Positions 25,155 through 33,232 of a DNA stretch of 64,000 bases are shown piece after piece; position 1 is the first letter of the stretch, and every line of letters begins with the position of its first letter. This DNA comes from Larkinella rosea (lineage in GTDB: Bacteria; Bacteroidota; Bacteroidia; Cytophagales; Spirosomataceae): contig NZ_RQJO01000007.1 of assembly GCF_003858635.1 (NCBI RefSeq), forward strand, positions 1,675,941 to 1,739,940, written 5' to 3'. The translations under genes were made by a program, and so were the position numbers. The notes under the pieces are model-generated. The model worked only from the letters and a program-made list of their open reading frames with translations. It did not search any database and had not been told where the DNA came from.

Positions 25155-27755
25155 TCATTCCGAACGCAAACTCTTCACCGGATTCACCACGGCGGCTTTG
25201 ATACTCTGGAAGCTGACCGTCAGTAAGGCAATGGCCAGCGCAAGTAGTCCCGCCAGCGCAAACATCCACCATTCGATGCTGATCCGGTAGGCAAAGCCCT
25301 GCAGCCACTGATCCATCGCGTACCAGGCCACCGGAACGGCAATGACAATGGCAATCAGCACCAGTTTGACAAAGTCTTTGGCCAGCAGCTGAATGATTCC
25401 CGGCACGGTGGCACCCAATACTTTACGGACTCCGATTTCGCGGGTCCGCACCTGGGCCGTGTAAGCCACCAAACCGAACAGACCCAGGCAGGAAATGACA
25501 ATGGCGATGGTTGCAAAAACCGTAAAGAGCGTGCCCGTGCGCTGCTCGGTTTTGTACAGATCATCGAAAGTCTGATCCAGAAAATCGTATTTGAATGGGT
25601 ATTCGGCGTTGTATTGCTTCCACAACCGCCCGGCGGTGGCAATGACGTTGGGCGCATCCTGTCCCGTCGTTTTGATGAACATCCGCCCCGCCCGATTCGG
25701 ATCGTAAAAGAAAATGGAAGGTTCGATTCTGGACTTCATGGAGGCAAAATGAAAATCCTTCACAACGCCAATGATGGTTCCCTCCCGGTCCCAGAGTTTA
25801 AACCGCTTGCCGACGGGATTCTTGATCCGGGCGGCCCGGACGGCGGTTTCGTTCAGGATGAAATGCACCGAATCTGAAACGGCGCCGGTGAAATTGGCGC
25901 CCTGATCGACCTTTATTTTAAAGAATGGAATGAAATCCTGGTTGACTGCAACCGGACGGATCATCATGGTTTCGCCGGGTTGTTTGCCGTCCCAGTTAGT
26001 TGCGCCGGTTTGCATACCAATCGAAACGATGTTGCTGTTGGCCCGGGTCACTCCGGCGACACCCGGCTGCTGCAGCAATTCCGATTTTACTGCGTCGAAG
26101 TGCGCGCCCATGTCCCGCATATAAAAGGACAGAACGTGGTCTTTATCGTACCCCAACTCTTTTGAATGAATGTAGTCGAGTTGATTGCCAATAATCAGCG
26201 TTCCCGAAATCAGGATCACCGTAAAGGTGAACTGCGTGACGACCAGTATTTTCCGGAAAACCGCATCCGTCAGTCGCGCCGAAACCTTGCCTTTCAGGGC
26301 CTTCAGCGGTTCAAACGACGAAAGCAGCAGCGCCGGGTAAATGCTCGACGCCAGCAAGGTTCCGGCGATGGTGGCCCCGACGACCGTCCAGATTTGCGAA
26401 TCGGAAAAATCGATCACGAGCTGTTTCCCCGAAAGTTCGTTGTAAAACGGCATCAGCAGTGTCATCAACCCAATCGCGAGGAAGGCCGAAAGTGAAAACA
26501 GCAGGGCGGTTTCGACGATAAATTGCAGGAACAACTGCATTTTGGCCGCGCCCACAATTTTCCGCATGCTGACTTCCTTGGCCCGCAGCATCGAGCGCGC
26601 CGTGGAAAGATTCACGTAATTGATGCAGGCGATCACCAGAATGAGCAGGGCAATGATGACAAACATCCGCACGGTTTCGATGCCGCCTTCGGTGCCGTCG
26701 GCTTTGTAAAGGTGCATGTCCGGTAAAGCCTGCAACAGGTAGGTCAGGTCGGTATCGTCCGGTTTATTGCGGAGGTGAATGTTCCGTAGTTTATCCGCCA
26801 ATGCGGTGGTGGAAACTCCGGGCTGAATCTGGAAAAATGTCACGTATGAAAACTCGTGGAAGTCGTTGTGGGGAGTCCGGCCATCTTTTCGATTTGCATA
26901 AATGACGTTGAACCAGTGCGAAATGGGCAGGAAAAAGTCGCCTTTCAAACTCGAATTCTTCGGAAAATCACGAATAACCCCGCTCACCGTAAAGCTGGTT
27001 TTGCCATCCGCCGTTATGACCTTGCCGATGGGTTCGGCGTCGCCGAAATAGCGTTTGGCGGTTTTTTCAGTCATAACCACTGAGTTGTTATCAGGAAACG
27101 GCTGGGCCGGATTACCTTTGATCAGGCCAAAATCAAAAAGCGTAAAAAACGTTGGATCCGTAAAAACTTCTTCTTCATCGGAAAAAGACTTGTCCTGGTA
27201 TTTGTACAGCGTGTATAAACTGCCATCGGTGATCCGAACTGCCTCTTTTATTTCCGGTACCTCCTTCTTTCCCATTTCCGCAATGGGCGCAACCGTAGTT
27301 GTCCAGATCTGCTTACTGGTTCCCGTACCGACTTCATTTTCAAGGCGATAAATCTGATTGACTTTTTGGTGAAACCGGTCAAAACTCAGCTCGTCCTGTA
27401 CCCACAGCAGAATCAACATGCCGACGGCCAGACCAGCCGTTAGCCCGGTCATATTGATCAGGGAATAAAACTGGTTTTTCAGCAGGTTTCGCCAGGCGGT
27501 TTTGAAATAATTACGTATCATAGCGGGTTGCAATAAATAGGTAGACTGATAATCAGACGTTTGCCTTTTCAGAGCAAACGGTTTTAGAAAGCTCAATACT
27601 TCCCGGGCATATTGGCGCCGGGCAAACGACGATCCCCAAAACCGCTCATTCCGCAAAAACCGCTCGTACAAATCACCCTGAATCTCCTCCAGCAAATGGG
27701 GAGCGCAGAAGATTTCCAATAATCGGGAGGCCCAGCGGGGCGGTTTGGTTTTCAT
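25155..27755 (-). CDS. MacB/FtsX-like permease with N-terminal prefix domain (paralogue 2)
   Basis: An 866-residue paralogue of the neighbouring genes with the same order: prefix domain (KPPRWASRLLEIFCAPHLLEEIQGDLYERF, residues about 4-34), first span near 100 (LINMTGLTAGLAVGMLILLWV), MacB_PCD, FtsX spans near 370-500 with the signature VIACINYVNLSTARS, second MacB_PCD, final spans and the tail NPVKSLRSE. VRTREIGVRKVLGA in the last third is the coupling-helix region that would meet an ATPase, so transport by a distant ATPase is possible. The ATG at 27755 matches the prefix domain start. Confidence 0.85.
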   Translation of the reverse strand: MKTKPPRWASRLLEIFCAPHLLEEIQGDLYERFLRNERFWGSSFARRQYAREVLSFLKPFALKRQTSDYQSTYLLQPAMIRNYFKTAWRNLLKNQFYSLINMTGLTAGLAVGMLILLWVQDELSFDRFHQKVNQIYRLENEVGTGTSKQIWTTTVAPIAEMGKKEVPEIKEAVRITDGSLYTLYKYQDKSFSDEEEVFTDPTFFTLFDFGLIKGNPAQPFPDNNSVVMTEKTAKRYFGDAEPIGKVITADGKTSFTVSGVIRDFPKNSSLKGDFFLPISHWFNVIYANRKDGRTPHNDFHEFSYVTFFQIQPGVSTTALADKLRNIHLRNKPDDTDLTYLLQALPDMHLYKADGTEGGIETVRMFVIIALLILVIACINYVNLSTARSMLRAKEVSMRKIVGAAKMQLFLQFIVETALLFSLSAFLAIGLMTLLMPFYNELSGKQLVIDFSDSQIWTVVGATIAGTLLASSIYPALLLSSFEPLKALKGKVSARLTDAVFRKILVVTQFTFTVILISGTLIIGNQLDYIHSKELGYDKDHVLSFYMRDMGAHFDAVKSELLQQPGVAGVTRANSNIVSIGMQTGATNWDGKQPGETMMIRPVAVNQDFIPFFKIKVDQGANFTGAVSDSVHFILNETAVRAARIKNPVGKRFKLWDREGTIIGVVKDFHFASMKSRIEPSIFFYDPNRAGRMFIKTTGQDAPNVIATAGRLWKQYNAEYPFKYDFLDQTFDDLYKTEQRTGTLFTVFATIAIVISCLGLFGLVAYTAQVRTREIGVRKVLGATVPGIIQLLAKDFVKLVLIAIVIAVPVAWYAMDQWLQGFAYRISIEWWMFALAGLLALAIALLTVSFQSIKAAVVNPVKSLRSE

Positions 27756-27780
27756 AATGACCAATGAAATAGGTACAATG

Positions 27781-27836
27781 AACAATGAAAATTCATGGTA
27801 CCGATAACCGATTCTTGCTTATTGTTTTTCATTGTT
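27781..27836. repeat. 11-bp inverted repeat, AACAATGAA family
   Basis: AACAATGAAAA (27781-27791) pairs with 27826-27836. Further AATGA and TCATT words flank it without continuous pairing. It lies in the 99-bp spacer between paralogues 2 and 3 and resembles the elements at 11361 and 19901. Confidence 0.6.
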
Positions 27837-27854
27837 AATTATTCATTAATTTTT

Positions 27855-30434
27855 TCATTCGGAACGCAGCGACTTCACCGGATCGACCAAAGCTGCTTTG
27901 ATGGATTGATAGCTTACCGTTAGGGCGGCAATGACGAACGTCACCAGAATCGCAGCCAGGAAAATCGCGGGTCCGATCTGGATGTGGTAGGCGTATTCGC
28001 GCAGCCAGAGATCCATTCCGTACCACGCCAGCGGAGCCGCCAGCACGAACGCGATGAGCATGAGCCAGATGAATTCGCGGGAAAACAACAAGACAATGCT
28101 GGCAACCGAAGCGCCCAGTACTTTCCGAACCCCCACTTCCTTGGTTCGCTGAACGGCCATCAACGAAACGAGTCCGAACAGCCCCAGCGCGCCGATGACG
28201 ATCGCAATGCCGGAGAAAAGCCGGAACGCATTGTACATTTTTTCTTCCTGATTATACAGTTTCGCAATGTGCTCATCTACAAACTCATACCGAAAGATCG
28301 ACTCCGGATTCAGCTCCGACCATTCTTGCTCAATCTTCGCCAGGGTTTCGCGCAGGTTCTGCGGTTTCAGTTTTACACTGGTTTGCCAGAACGCTTTTGA
28401 ATTGTAAGTCAGGACGCAGGCCCGGATTTTCTTGTGTTTCGATTCGCTCTGAAAATCCCGTACCACGCCCTGAATAATGGCCTGAGCGCCTGCAACCCGC
28501 ACCCGTTTGCCGACCGCATCGGCATCTTTCTGAATACCGAGCCGCCGAATCAGCGTCTGATTGACTACCACATTATTCGACGTGTCGCCTTCCGCTTTTT
28601 TCGTAATTGGTTCGCCCGCCAACATTTCCAGGTGGTACATCGGAATGTAATTTTCATCGACCAGTTTCAATTCGGTCACGTCGTCATCTGCCATTCCCAA
28701 TTCCGGCGATGAAAAAGGCGTAAAATTGAAGTTGAAGGCCGGTCCGGCGGAAGCAAAACTGAATTGTTCAACGCCCGGATTGTCCCGTAATTTCTGCCGC
28801 ATCACATCTGCCTTGTTTCCCGTCCAGAAGGACACGACGGCTTCTTTATCAAAACCCATGTCCTGGTTCACGAAATAATCCATCTGACTTGCCACCACCA
28901 GCGTTCCGATGATCATGACCTGCGTAATGGCAAATTGCAGAATGACCAGCCCCTTGCGCACCGTCATTCCCCCAACCGACGTATCCGTCGCGCGGGCTCT
29001 CAGGGCTTTAATCGGTTGAAAACCGGATTGGATAAACGCCGGATACAAACCCGCTAACAGGATCGTTATCAGTACGATACCGGAAATCATTGCGATCACC
29101 GCCGGTTCGGCGAGCTGGCTGGCGTCGAGCCGAATGTCCAGCAACGGTTTGGTGAAAGGCAGAAAAGCCAAGACCGCCAGCAGAGCCAGCAGCGTGGCCA
29201 TACTCACCAGCAGCGTGGTTTCGCCCAGCACCTGCCCAATGAGTTGCCCTCGAAAAGCGCCCAATGCCTTCCGAATTCCAACCTCTTTTGACCGCCGAAC
29301 GGCCTGCGCCGTCGCCAGATTCACGAAGTTGATGCAGGCTGTCAGAATGATGACAATGGCGACGCCCGCCAAACCGTAAATGGTTTCTTTGGAGCGCGGC
29401 ATCGTTATCTGCGTCAGGTAGCGTTTGTCGAAGTGAATTTCCCGCAGGGGTTGCAGCAGCAAGGCGGCACCTTTGGCGATTTCTTTACCCCAGTTTTTCC
29501 GGATAAAGGCCGGAATTCGGGCTTCCACGCGTTTGGGATGCAGTTTTTCCGGCAGAACCACATAAAGGTAGCCTCCCTGAATCGACCAGAAATCCGTCAA
29601 ATTCATGTCTTTGCGAACCGTTTCCCACGACACCAGAAAATTGAAATTCAAATGGGTGTTGGACGGTAAATCACGGATCACACCGCTTACCCGCAGCTCC
29701 TTCTCATTATCCAGTCGGATGGTTTTTCCCATGGCATCGGCATCACCAAAGTATTTGTGGGCCATGGTTTCCGTTAAAACAATGGTGTTGGGTTCCTGCA
29801 ATGCGGTTTTCGGATTGCCCGCCAGCCACTCAAAATCAAATACCTGCGGAAATTGGCCGTCCGCGAAGGCGTAGCTTTCTTCCAGAAATTTTTCATTACC
29901 CACCTGAACTTGCCCTTCCCGCTGGTAAAAAAACTGCGACACCTGCTCGGCTTCCGGAAAATCGGTGCGGAAAGCGGGGGCTACGGCAAACGAAACACTC
30001 GGGTTGTAATCCAGACCGTGCACGGTTACCCGATACGTCCGGTTGGCTTTGCGGTTGAAGGAATCGTATCCCAATTCATTCCGAACCACCAGAAAAATCA
30101 AGATACAGGCCGCCAGACCCAAGGCCAGCCCCATGACGTTGATAAAGGCGTAGCTTTTTTGCTGAAGAATCGTTCGGTAGGCAATCGTGAAATAGTTGCG
30201 TAACATATCGGTAACTTGCGGTTTTGGGGAATAATCCGGTTTTCGTTTCAAAAATTGGGGTTGCAGGAACTGCAGCACTTCCCAGCCATACCGCAATCGA
30301 GCCTCCCGCTCTCCAAACAGCCTGGTCCTGCGCAAAAACCGCTCGTGCAAATCGCCCTGAATCTCTTCCAGCAAGTGGGGAGCGCAGAAGATTTCCAGCA
30401 ATCGGGTAGCCCAGCGGGGCGGCTCGTTTTTCAT
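27855..30434 (-). CDS. MacB/FtsX-like permease with N-terminal prefix domain (paralogue 3)
   Basis: An 859-residue paralogue: prefix domain (EPPRWATRLLEIFCAPHLLEEIQGDLHERF), first span near 90-110 (INVMGLALGLAACILIFLVV), MacB_PCD, FtsX spans with ILTACINFVNLATAQAVRRSKEVGIRKALGA-type coupling region (about 360-395), a second such unit and the tail DPVKSLRSE. The padR gene lies 81 bp upstream on the same strand, separated by an inverted repeat, so PadR is the likely local regulator. PadR plus prefix-domain permease is a pairing also known from ADOP-type loci. Confidence 0.85.
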   Translation of the reverse strand: MKNEPPRWATRLLEIFCAPHLLEEIQGDLHERFLRRTRLFGEREARLRYGWEVLQFLQPQFLKRKPDYSPKPQVTDMLRNYFTIAYRTILQQKSYAFINVMGLALGLAACILIFLVVRNELGYDSFNRKANRTYRVTVHGLDYNPSVSFAVAPAFRTDFPEAEQVSQFFYQREGQVQVGNEKFLEESYAFADGQFPQVFDFEWLAGNPKTALQEPNTIVLTETMAHKYFGDADAMGKTIRLDNEKELRVSGVIRDLPSNTHLNFNFLVSWETVRKDMNLTDFWSIQGGYLYVVLPEKLHPKRVEARIPAFIRKNWGKEIAKGAALLLQPLREIHFDKRYLTQITMPRSKETIYGLAGVAIVIILTACINFVNLATAQAVRRSKEVGIRKALGAFRGQLIGQVLGETTLLVSMATLLALLAVLAFLPFTKPLLDIRLDASQLAEPAVIAMISGIVLITILLAGLYPAFIQSGFQPIKALRARATDTSVGGMTVRKGLVILQFAITQVMIIGTLVVASQMDYFVNQDMGFDKEAVVSFWTGNKADVMRQKLRDNPGVEQFSFASAGPAFNFNFTPFSSPELGMADDDVTELKLVDENYIPMYHLEMLAGEPITKKAEGDTSNNVVVNQTLIRRLGIQKDADAVGKRVRVAGAQAIIQGVVRDFQSESKHKKIRACVLTYNSKAFWQTSVKLKPQNLRETLAKIEQEWSELNPESIFRYEFVDEHIAKLYNQEEKMYNAFRLFSGIAIVIGALGLFGLVSLMAVQRTKEVGVRKVLGASVASIVLLFSREFIWLMLIAFVLAAPLAWYGMDLWLREYAYHIQIGPAIFLAAILVTFVIAALTVSYQSIKAALVDPVKSLRSE

Positions 30435-30449
30435 AATGGAAGATGAAAT

Positions 30450-30512
30450 TTGACCATTGACCATCGACGATAGACAATGGTTAATGGTCGATGGTCATCA
30501 GTCAATGGTCAA
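30450..30512. repeat. inverted repeat, TTGACCATTGACCATCGAC type
   Basis: The arm at 30450-30468 pairs with 30487-30512 in two blocks, TGACCATCGAC with GTCGATGGTCA (11 bp) and TTGACCATTGA with TCAATGGTCAA, the right arm holding a short insertion between blocks. It fills the spacer between padR and paralogue 3, inside a probable two-gene transcript. Confidence 0.8.
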
Positions 30513-30515
30513 TAC

Positions 30516-30854
30516 TCACAAACTCACCGCTGGTAGTCCCTGTGGGGAAATGGAACCCCAGAGTTGCTCGCGAACGGCCCGAATATCGTGTAAGGTCCGG
30601 CTGCCCAGCATCGTTACGGAAAAGAGCCGTTTACGTCGGCCACCGCGTTCGGCCGTGGCCTCTCCCAGGTGCGACTTCAACATGCCTTTTTCTTCCAGCC
30701 GATGCAGAGCTGCATGTACGGCGCTGATGCTAACCGCCCGGCCCGTCTGCCGGTCCAGTTCGTCCGTGATCGCTACGCCGTACGCGCCTTCCGCCAAAAC
30801 CGCTACAGTAAGCAACACCACTTCTTCAAACTCGCCTAAATAGGATCGTCTCAT
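30516..30854 (-). CDS. PadR-family transcriptional regulator
   Basis: A 112-residue winged-helix regulator. The PadR core is seen in LGEFEEVVLLTVAVLAEGAYGVAITDEL, the recognition helix region VSISAVHAALHRLEEKGML and the wing ERGGRRKRLFSVT, followed by a short C-terminal dimer helix (LGSRTLHDIRAVREQLW). PadR proteins usually repress neighbouring transport or stress genes when no ligand is bound. Here it precedes an orphan permease on the same strand. Its promoter has a -24/-12-like element and a pair of dyads upstream. Confidence 0.9.
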   Translation of the reverse strand: MRRSYLGEFEEVVLLTVAVLAEGAYGVAITDELDRQTGRAVSISAVHAALHRLEEKGMLKSHLGEATAERGGRRKRLFSVTMLGSRTLHDIRAVREQLWGSISPQGLPAVSL

Positions 30855-30880
30855 GGAAAAGAGATATAATTAACTTCTGT

Positions 30881-30898
30881 AGAACAAATCTGCGGCCA
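30881..30898 (-). promoter_or_regulatory. sigma-54-like -24/-12 promoter of padR
   Basis: Read on the minus strand, TGGCCGCAGATTTGTTCT keeps the TGGC and TTG blocks at the sigma-54 spacing (consensus TGGCAC-N5-TTGC; here GT replaces GC). The same layout occurs before the genes at 31009 and 31992. It ends 26 bp before the padR start codon. An ordinary promoter with TTTG at -33 overlapping this site is an alternative reading. Confidence 0.5.
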
Positions 30899-30948
30899 GA
30901 AAAAAAAATGGCCTCTGCGAGCCATTTCAACGGTTTTTCAAAAAGAAG

Positions 30949-30988
30949 CTGTCCGAATTCGTACAGTTTATTTGTCCGAACCCGAACA
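30949..30988. promoter_or_regulatory. pair of dyads upstream of the padR promoter
   Basis: CTGTCCGAATTCGTACAG (30949-30966) is an 18-bp palindrome with one mismatched pair, and TGTCCGAACCCGAACA (30973-30988) is a second copy, centres 23 bp apart. They start 51 bp upstream of the -24/-12 element, the usual place for an NtrC-type activator. Confidence 0.55.
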
Positions 30989-31008
30989 GCCGCGATCTGG
31001 TTCAGGGT

Positions 31009-31716
31009 TTATTTGATGGATTTGAGGGTGTATTCGTGATACGGTTTATTGATCGTCACAAGGTAGTTGAGCGTTTCATCCGGGCTTTTCAGTTTCAACC
31101 GGTATTTGCCACTGTTCAGGTGCCGAATATCAAAATAGCGATTATAACCGGCCAGGTAGCTCGATTCATTGTAATAGACAACGTTTGATTCTTCATCCGT
31201 AAGTTCAATCTGCACTTTTTTCGCCTTCGGATTGGCAAAGTTAACGCGAAGTTTAGCCGTATTTGTGACCCATGGATTGGCTATAAATAGCCGGTTTTCG
31301 ACCGGGACAAATTCTTCAGACGGTTTTTCATCGGGCACATACCGGTTCGATGAATGGGCACTACTATATTGAAAGTCGTTGGAAGCCAGTAAATCATACG
31401 ATTTTACCTGCGACGCCAGTAATTCGCTGTTGACCATCCGGTTTAGCATTTCGTCGAACAGCCGCATGTTGCGTTTGGTCAATTTGACGTATTTCCCCTG
31501 AATCGTTTCCTGATAAATCGGTTCGTTGCGGGCGTTGAAAAACCGGATGACTGTGCTGCGGGTCGCATAATCGGTTTGAATTTTCCAGTATCCTTTTTCT
31601 CCGTCAGTTCCGGAATGAAAATCCGGTTGAGCAGAGGCAATTAAACCGGTGAAAAGAAGGAACGTTGCCAGCAAAATGCGGACGGTGAGAGCGGTTTTGA
31701 GATGTACGGTTTTCAT
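31009..31716 (-). CDS. secreted protein, paralogue of the next gene, function unknown
   Basis: A 235-residue protein with an N-terminal signal peptide (ILLATFLLFTGLIASAQ, cleavage after about residue 30). The first half shares clear identity with the gene at 31992 (YWKIQTDYATRSTVIRFFNARNEPIYQETIQGKYVKLTKRNMRLFDEML). The C-terminal half (about 150-235) looks like a beta-sandwich with GKYRLKLKSPDETLNYLVTI. The pair probably arose by tandem duplication. It has its own sigma-54-like promoter with upstream dyads, so expression should follow the same activator as its paralogue. I do not recognise a named family. Confidence 0.65.
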   Translation of the reverse strand: MKTVHLKTALTVRILLATFLLFTGLIASAQPDFHSGTDGEKGYWKIQTDYATRSTVIRFFNARNEPIYQETIQGKYVKLTKRNMRLFDEMLNRMVNSELLASQVKSYDLLASNDFQYSSAHSSNRYVPDEKPSEEFVPVENRLFIANPWVTNTAKLRVNFANPKAKKVQIELTDEESNVVYYNESSYLAGYNRYFDIRHLNSGKYRLKLKSPDETLNYLVTINKPYHEYTLKSIK

Positions 31717-31774
31717 GGGATATTACGTGTTGTTTACAGGTTGTTAAATTGGTCATTATTAATTCAAATTTTGT

Positions 31775-31792
31775 AGGACAAACCCGTTGCCA
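31775..31792 (-). promoter_or_regulatory. sigma-54-like -24/-12 promoter of the 31009 gene
   Basis: On the minus strand TGGCAACGGGTTTGTCCT has TGGC and TTG at the sigma-54 spacing. It is followed by ACAAAATTTGAATTAATAAT, nearly the same as after the 31992 promoter. The element ends about 58 bp before the start codon. Confidence 0.55.
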
Positions 31793-31845
31793 GAAATAAA
31801 AAATAGCGTTTCGACTTCATTAAAGTACTTTTCAATAAAACCGTC

Positions 31846-31881
31846 TGTCCGAAACCGTACAAAATCTGTCCGGTTTTGTGG
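31846..31881. promoter_or_regulatory. dyad and half-dyad upstream of the 31009 promoter
   Basis: TGTCCGAAACCGTACA (31846-31861) is a near-perfect dyad, and TGTCCGGTTTTGTGG (31867-31881) keeps one good half-site. They begin 54 bp upstream of the -24/-12 element and share the TGTCC half-site with the dyads before padR, 31992 and 33233. Confidence 0.5.
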
Positions 31882-31991
31882 CTTTCCGGTTCTGCTTCAC
31901 AAAGCAGCACATTTGTTTTCAAACAGTTAAATCAAGTTGACGAACAGGCAGAAAAATGTGACGAGAAGGCCAAAGCAGGTTACCAGCTGGG

Positions 31992-32705
31992 TCAGGGAAT
32001 GGCAACCAATTTATACGAATTCGGGTTCGACTGAATGGTCAGCCGGTAGTTATAGATCTTTCGGGCCCCTGCTACCTCAACCCGAAATTTTCCTTCCGCC
32101 AGTTGAGTCAGGTTTAGCGTTCGGGTGTAATACATCATAGCGGCTTTTTCCTTGAAAACATGACGCCCCTGATCATCCACCACCGTCACCAGCAAGGGCT
32201 CCTGAAAAAGATTCACCACCTGAATTTTCAATCTGCCGTTATTATTGATCGCAATGTCGGAACGTAATGGATTGGCTTCCAGCGGTTCATTGAGCGACGC
32301 CAGCACGTAGGAAGTCGAAACCGGTTTCGACACCGGCGTTGAAACCGTGTAATACGGAACGCCGGTAGTCGTTGCCATTAACTCGTGGCTTTTGACCTCC
32401 GGCAACAGCAACTGGTTGTTCAGCAACCGTTGCAGCATCGAATCGAACAACCGGATGTTGCGGTCGGTCAATTTTACGTACCGGCCCGACAAAGTTTCCT
32501 GGTAAATCGGTTCGTTCTGGTTGTTAAAAAACCGGATTTTGGTCTGCTGGCTAGAAAAATCGGTCTGAATTTTCCAGTAGGCTTTGGAAGAATCCGTTCT
32601 GGCGTAATAATCCGATTGGGCTGTGGCCGCAAAACCGGCGAGAATGAAACAAATCATCAGCAGATGTTGGTAGCCGCAAACTGTTTTTTTGAGCAGGGTT
32701 TTCAT
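31992..32705 (-). CDS. secreted protein, paralogue of the previous gene, function unknown
   Basis: A 237-residue protein with a signal peptide (LLMICFILAGFAATAQ) and the same N-terminal module as the gene at 31009 (YWKIQTDFSSQQTKIRFFNNQNEPIYQETLSGRYVKLTDRNIRLFDSML). The middle is rich in S/T/V (PYYTVSTPVSKPVSTSYV), perhaps a linker, and the C-terminal beta-rich part (RLKIQVVNLFQEPLLVTVVDDQGRHVF) resembles an Ig-like or secretion-tail domain. Promoter and dyads match those of the paralogue. Probable envelope or periplasmic protein; function unknown. Confidence 0.65.
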   Translation of the reverse strand: MKTLLKKTVCGYQHLLMICFILAGFAATAQSDYYARTDSSKAYWKIQTDFSSQQTKIRFFNNQNEPIYQETLSGRYVKLTDRNIRLFDSMLQRLLNNQLLLPEVKSHELMATTTGVPYYTVSTPVSKPVSTSYVLASLNEPLEANPLRSDIAINNNGRLKIQVVNLFQEPLLVTVVDDQGRHVFKEKAAMMYYTRTLNLTQLAEGKFRVEVAGARKIYNYRLTIQSNPNSYKLVAIP

Positions 32706-32762
32706 GAATAGGGTGCTGTTGTTTACAGGAAATAGGGAAGTTATTATTAATTCAATGTTTGC

Positions 32763-32780
32763 AGAACAAATGTATTGCCA
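32763..32780 (-). promoter_or_regulatory. sigma-54-like -24/-12 promoter of the 31992 gene
   Basis: On the minus strand TGGCAATACATTTGTTCT, preceded by T, gives the best -24 match of the set (TTGGCA) with TTG at the correct distance. It ends 57 bp before the start codon. Confidence 0.55.
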
Positions 32781-32844
32781 AATCAGAAAAAAGCGTTTAT
32801 TTCTCTAAAAACGGGGTATTTTTGTTTAGGTTGGGGGTAAAATC

Positions 32845-32880
32845 GTCCATTATTGGACACCGAATGTCCCGGAATGGACA
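32845..32880. promoter_or_regulatory. dyad pair TGTCC-N6-GGACA for the 31992 promoter
   Basis: GTCCATTATTGGAC (32845-32858) and TGTCCCGGAATGGACA (32865-32880) are perfect inverted repeats in their half-sites, centres 21 bp apart, so both would face the same side of the helix. They begin 65 bp upstream of the -24/-12 element of the minus-strand gene. Confidence 0.6.
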
Positions 32881-33072
32881 GTGGATCGGGATCGTGTTGA
32901 TGAATTTAACCGAAAGATGACGTAGAAAATAGAAACGTTGCATCTCCCCTTCCCGATTTTTGTTAACAAATTGTTTCCTGTAAACCGTCGAAAAGAATTT
33001 AAACCAAAAACCGGCTCACACCCTATATTGCACAAAGACCGGTTTTGGTATCGTTGACCGGTTTTTACATGT

Positions 33073-33111
33073 TGTCCACATTCGGTCAGGCAAACCGTCC
33101 ATTTGCGGACA
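33073..33111. promoter_or_regulatory. dyad pair TGTCC-N6-GGACA for the 33233 promoter
   Basis: TGTCCACATTCGGTCA (33073-33088) and CGTCCATTTGCGGACA (33096-33111) repeat the same half-sites, centres 23 bp apart. They lie on the plus-strand side of the 527-bp divergent spacer (32706-33232). That spacer contains no gene; the part between the two dyad pairs (32881-33072) shows two CCGGTTTT words and nothing else I can name. Confidence 0.55.
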
Positions 33112-33162
33112 AAACCCGCAATTAAATTCAAACTAAGCCCCTTATTATCAAGATTTTATATT

Positions 33163-33180
33163 TTGGTACGGCTTTTGGCA
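33163..33180 (+). promoter_or_regulatory. sigma-54-like -24/-12 promoter of the 33233 gene
   Basis: TTGGTACGGCTTTTGGCA keeps GG and TTG at the sigma-54 spacing, with T in place of C in the -24 block. It starts 53 bp after the dyad pair and ends 52 bp before the permease start codon, the same geometry as the three minus-strand promoters. It is the weakest match of the four. Confidence 0.4.
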
Positions 33181-33232
33181 ATGGCTTGATTACATCTAAA
33201 CCCGGTTTCGCACCCCTAACGGTTCTCATCTC

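Noticed and set aside
33175-33190. TTGGCAATGGCTTGAT as the -24/-12 site of permease 4
   Set aside because: The distance between GG and the TTG block is one base too short for sigma-54; the site at 33163-33180 has correct spacing.
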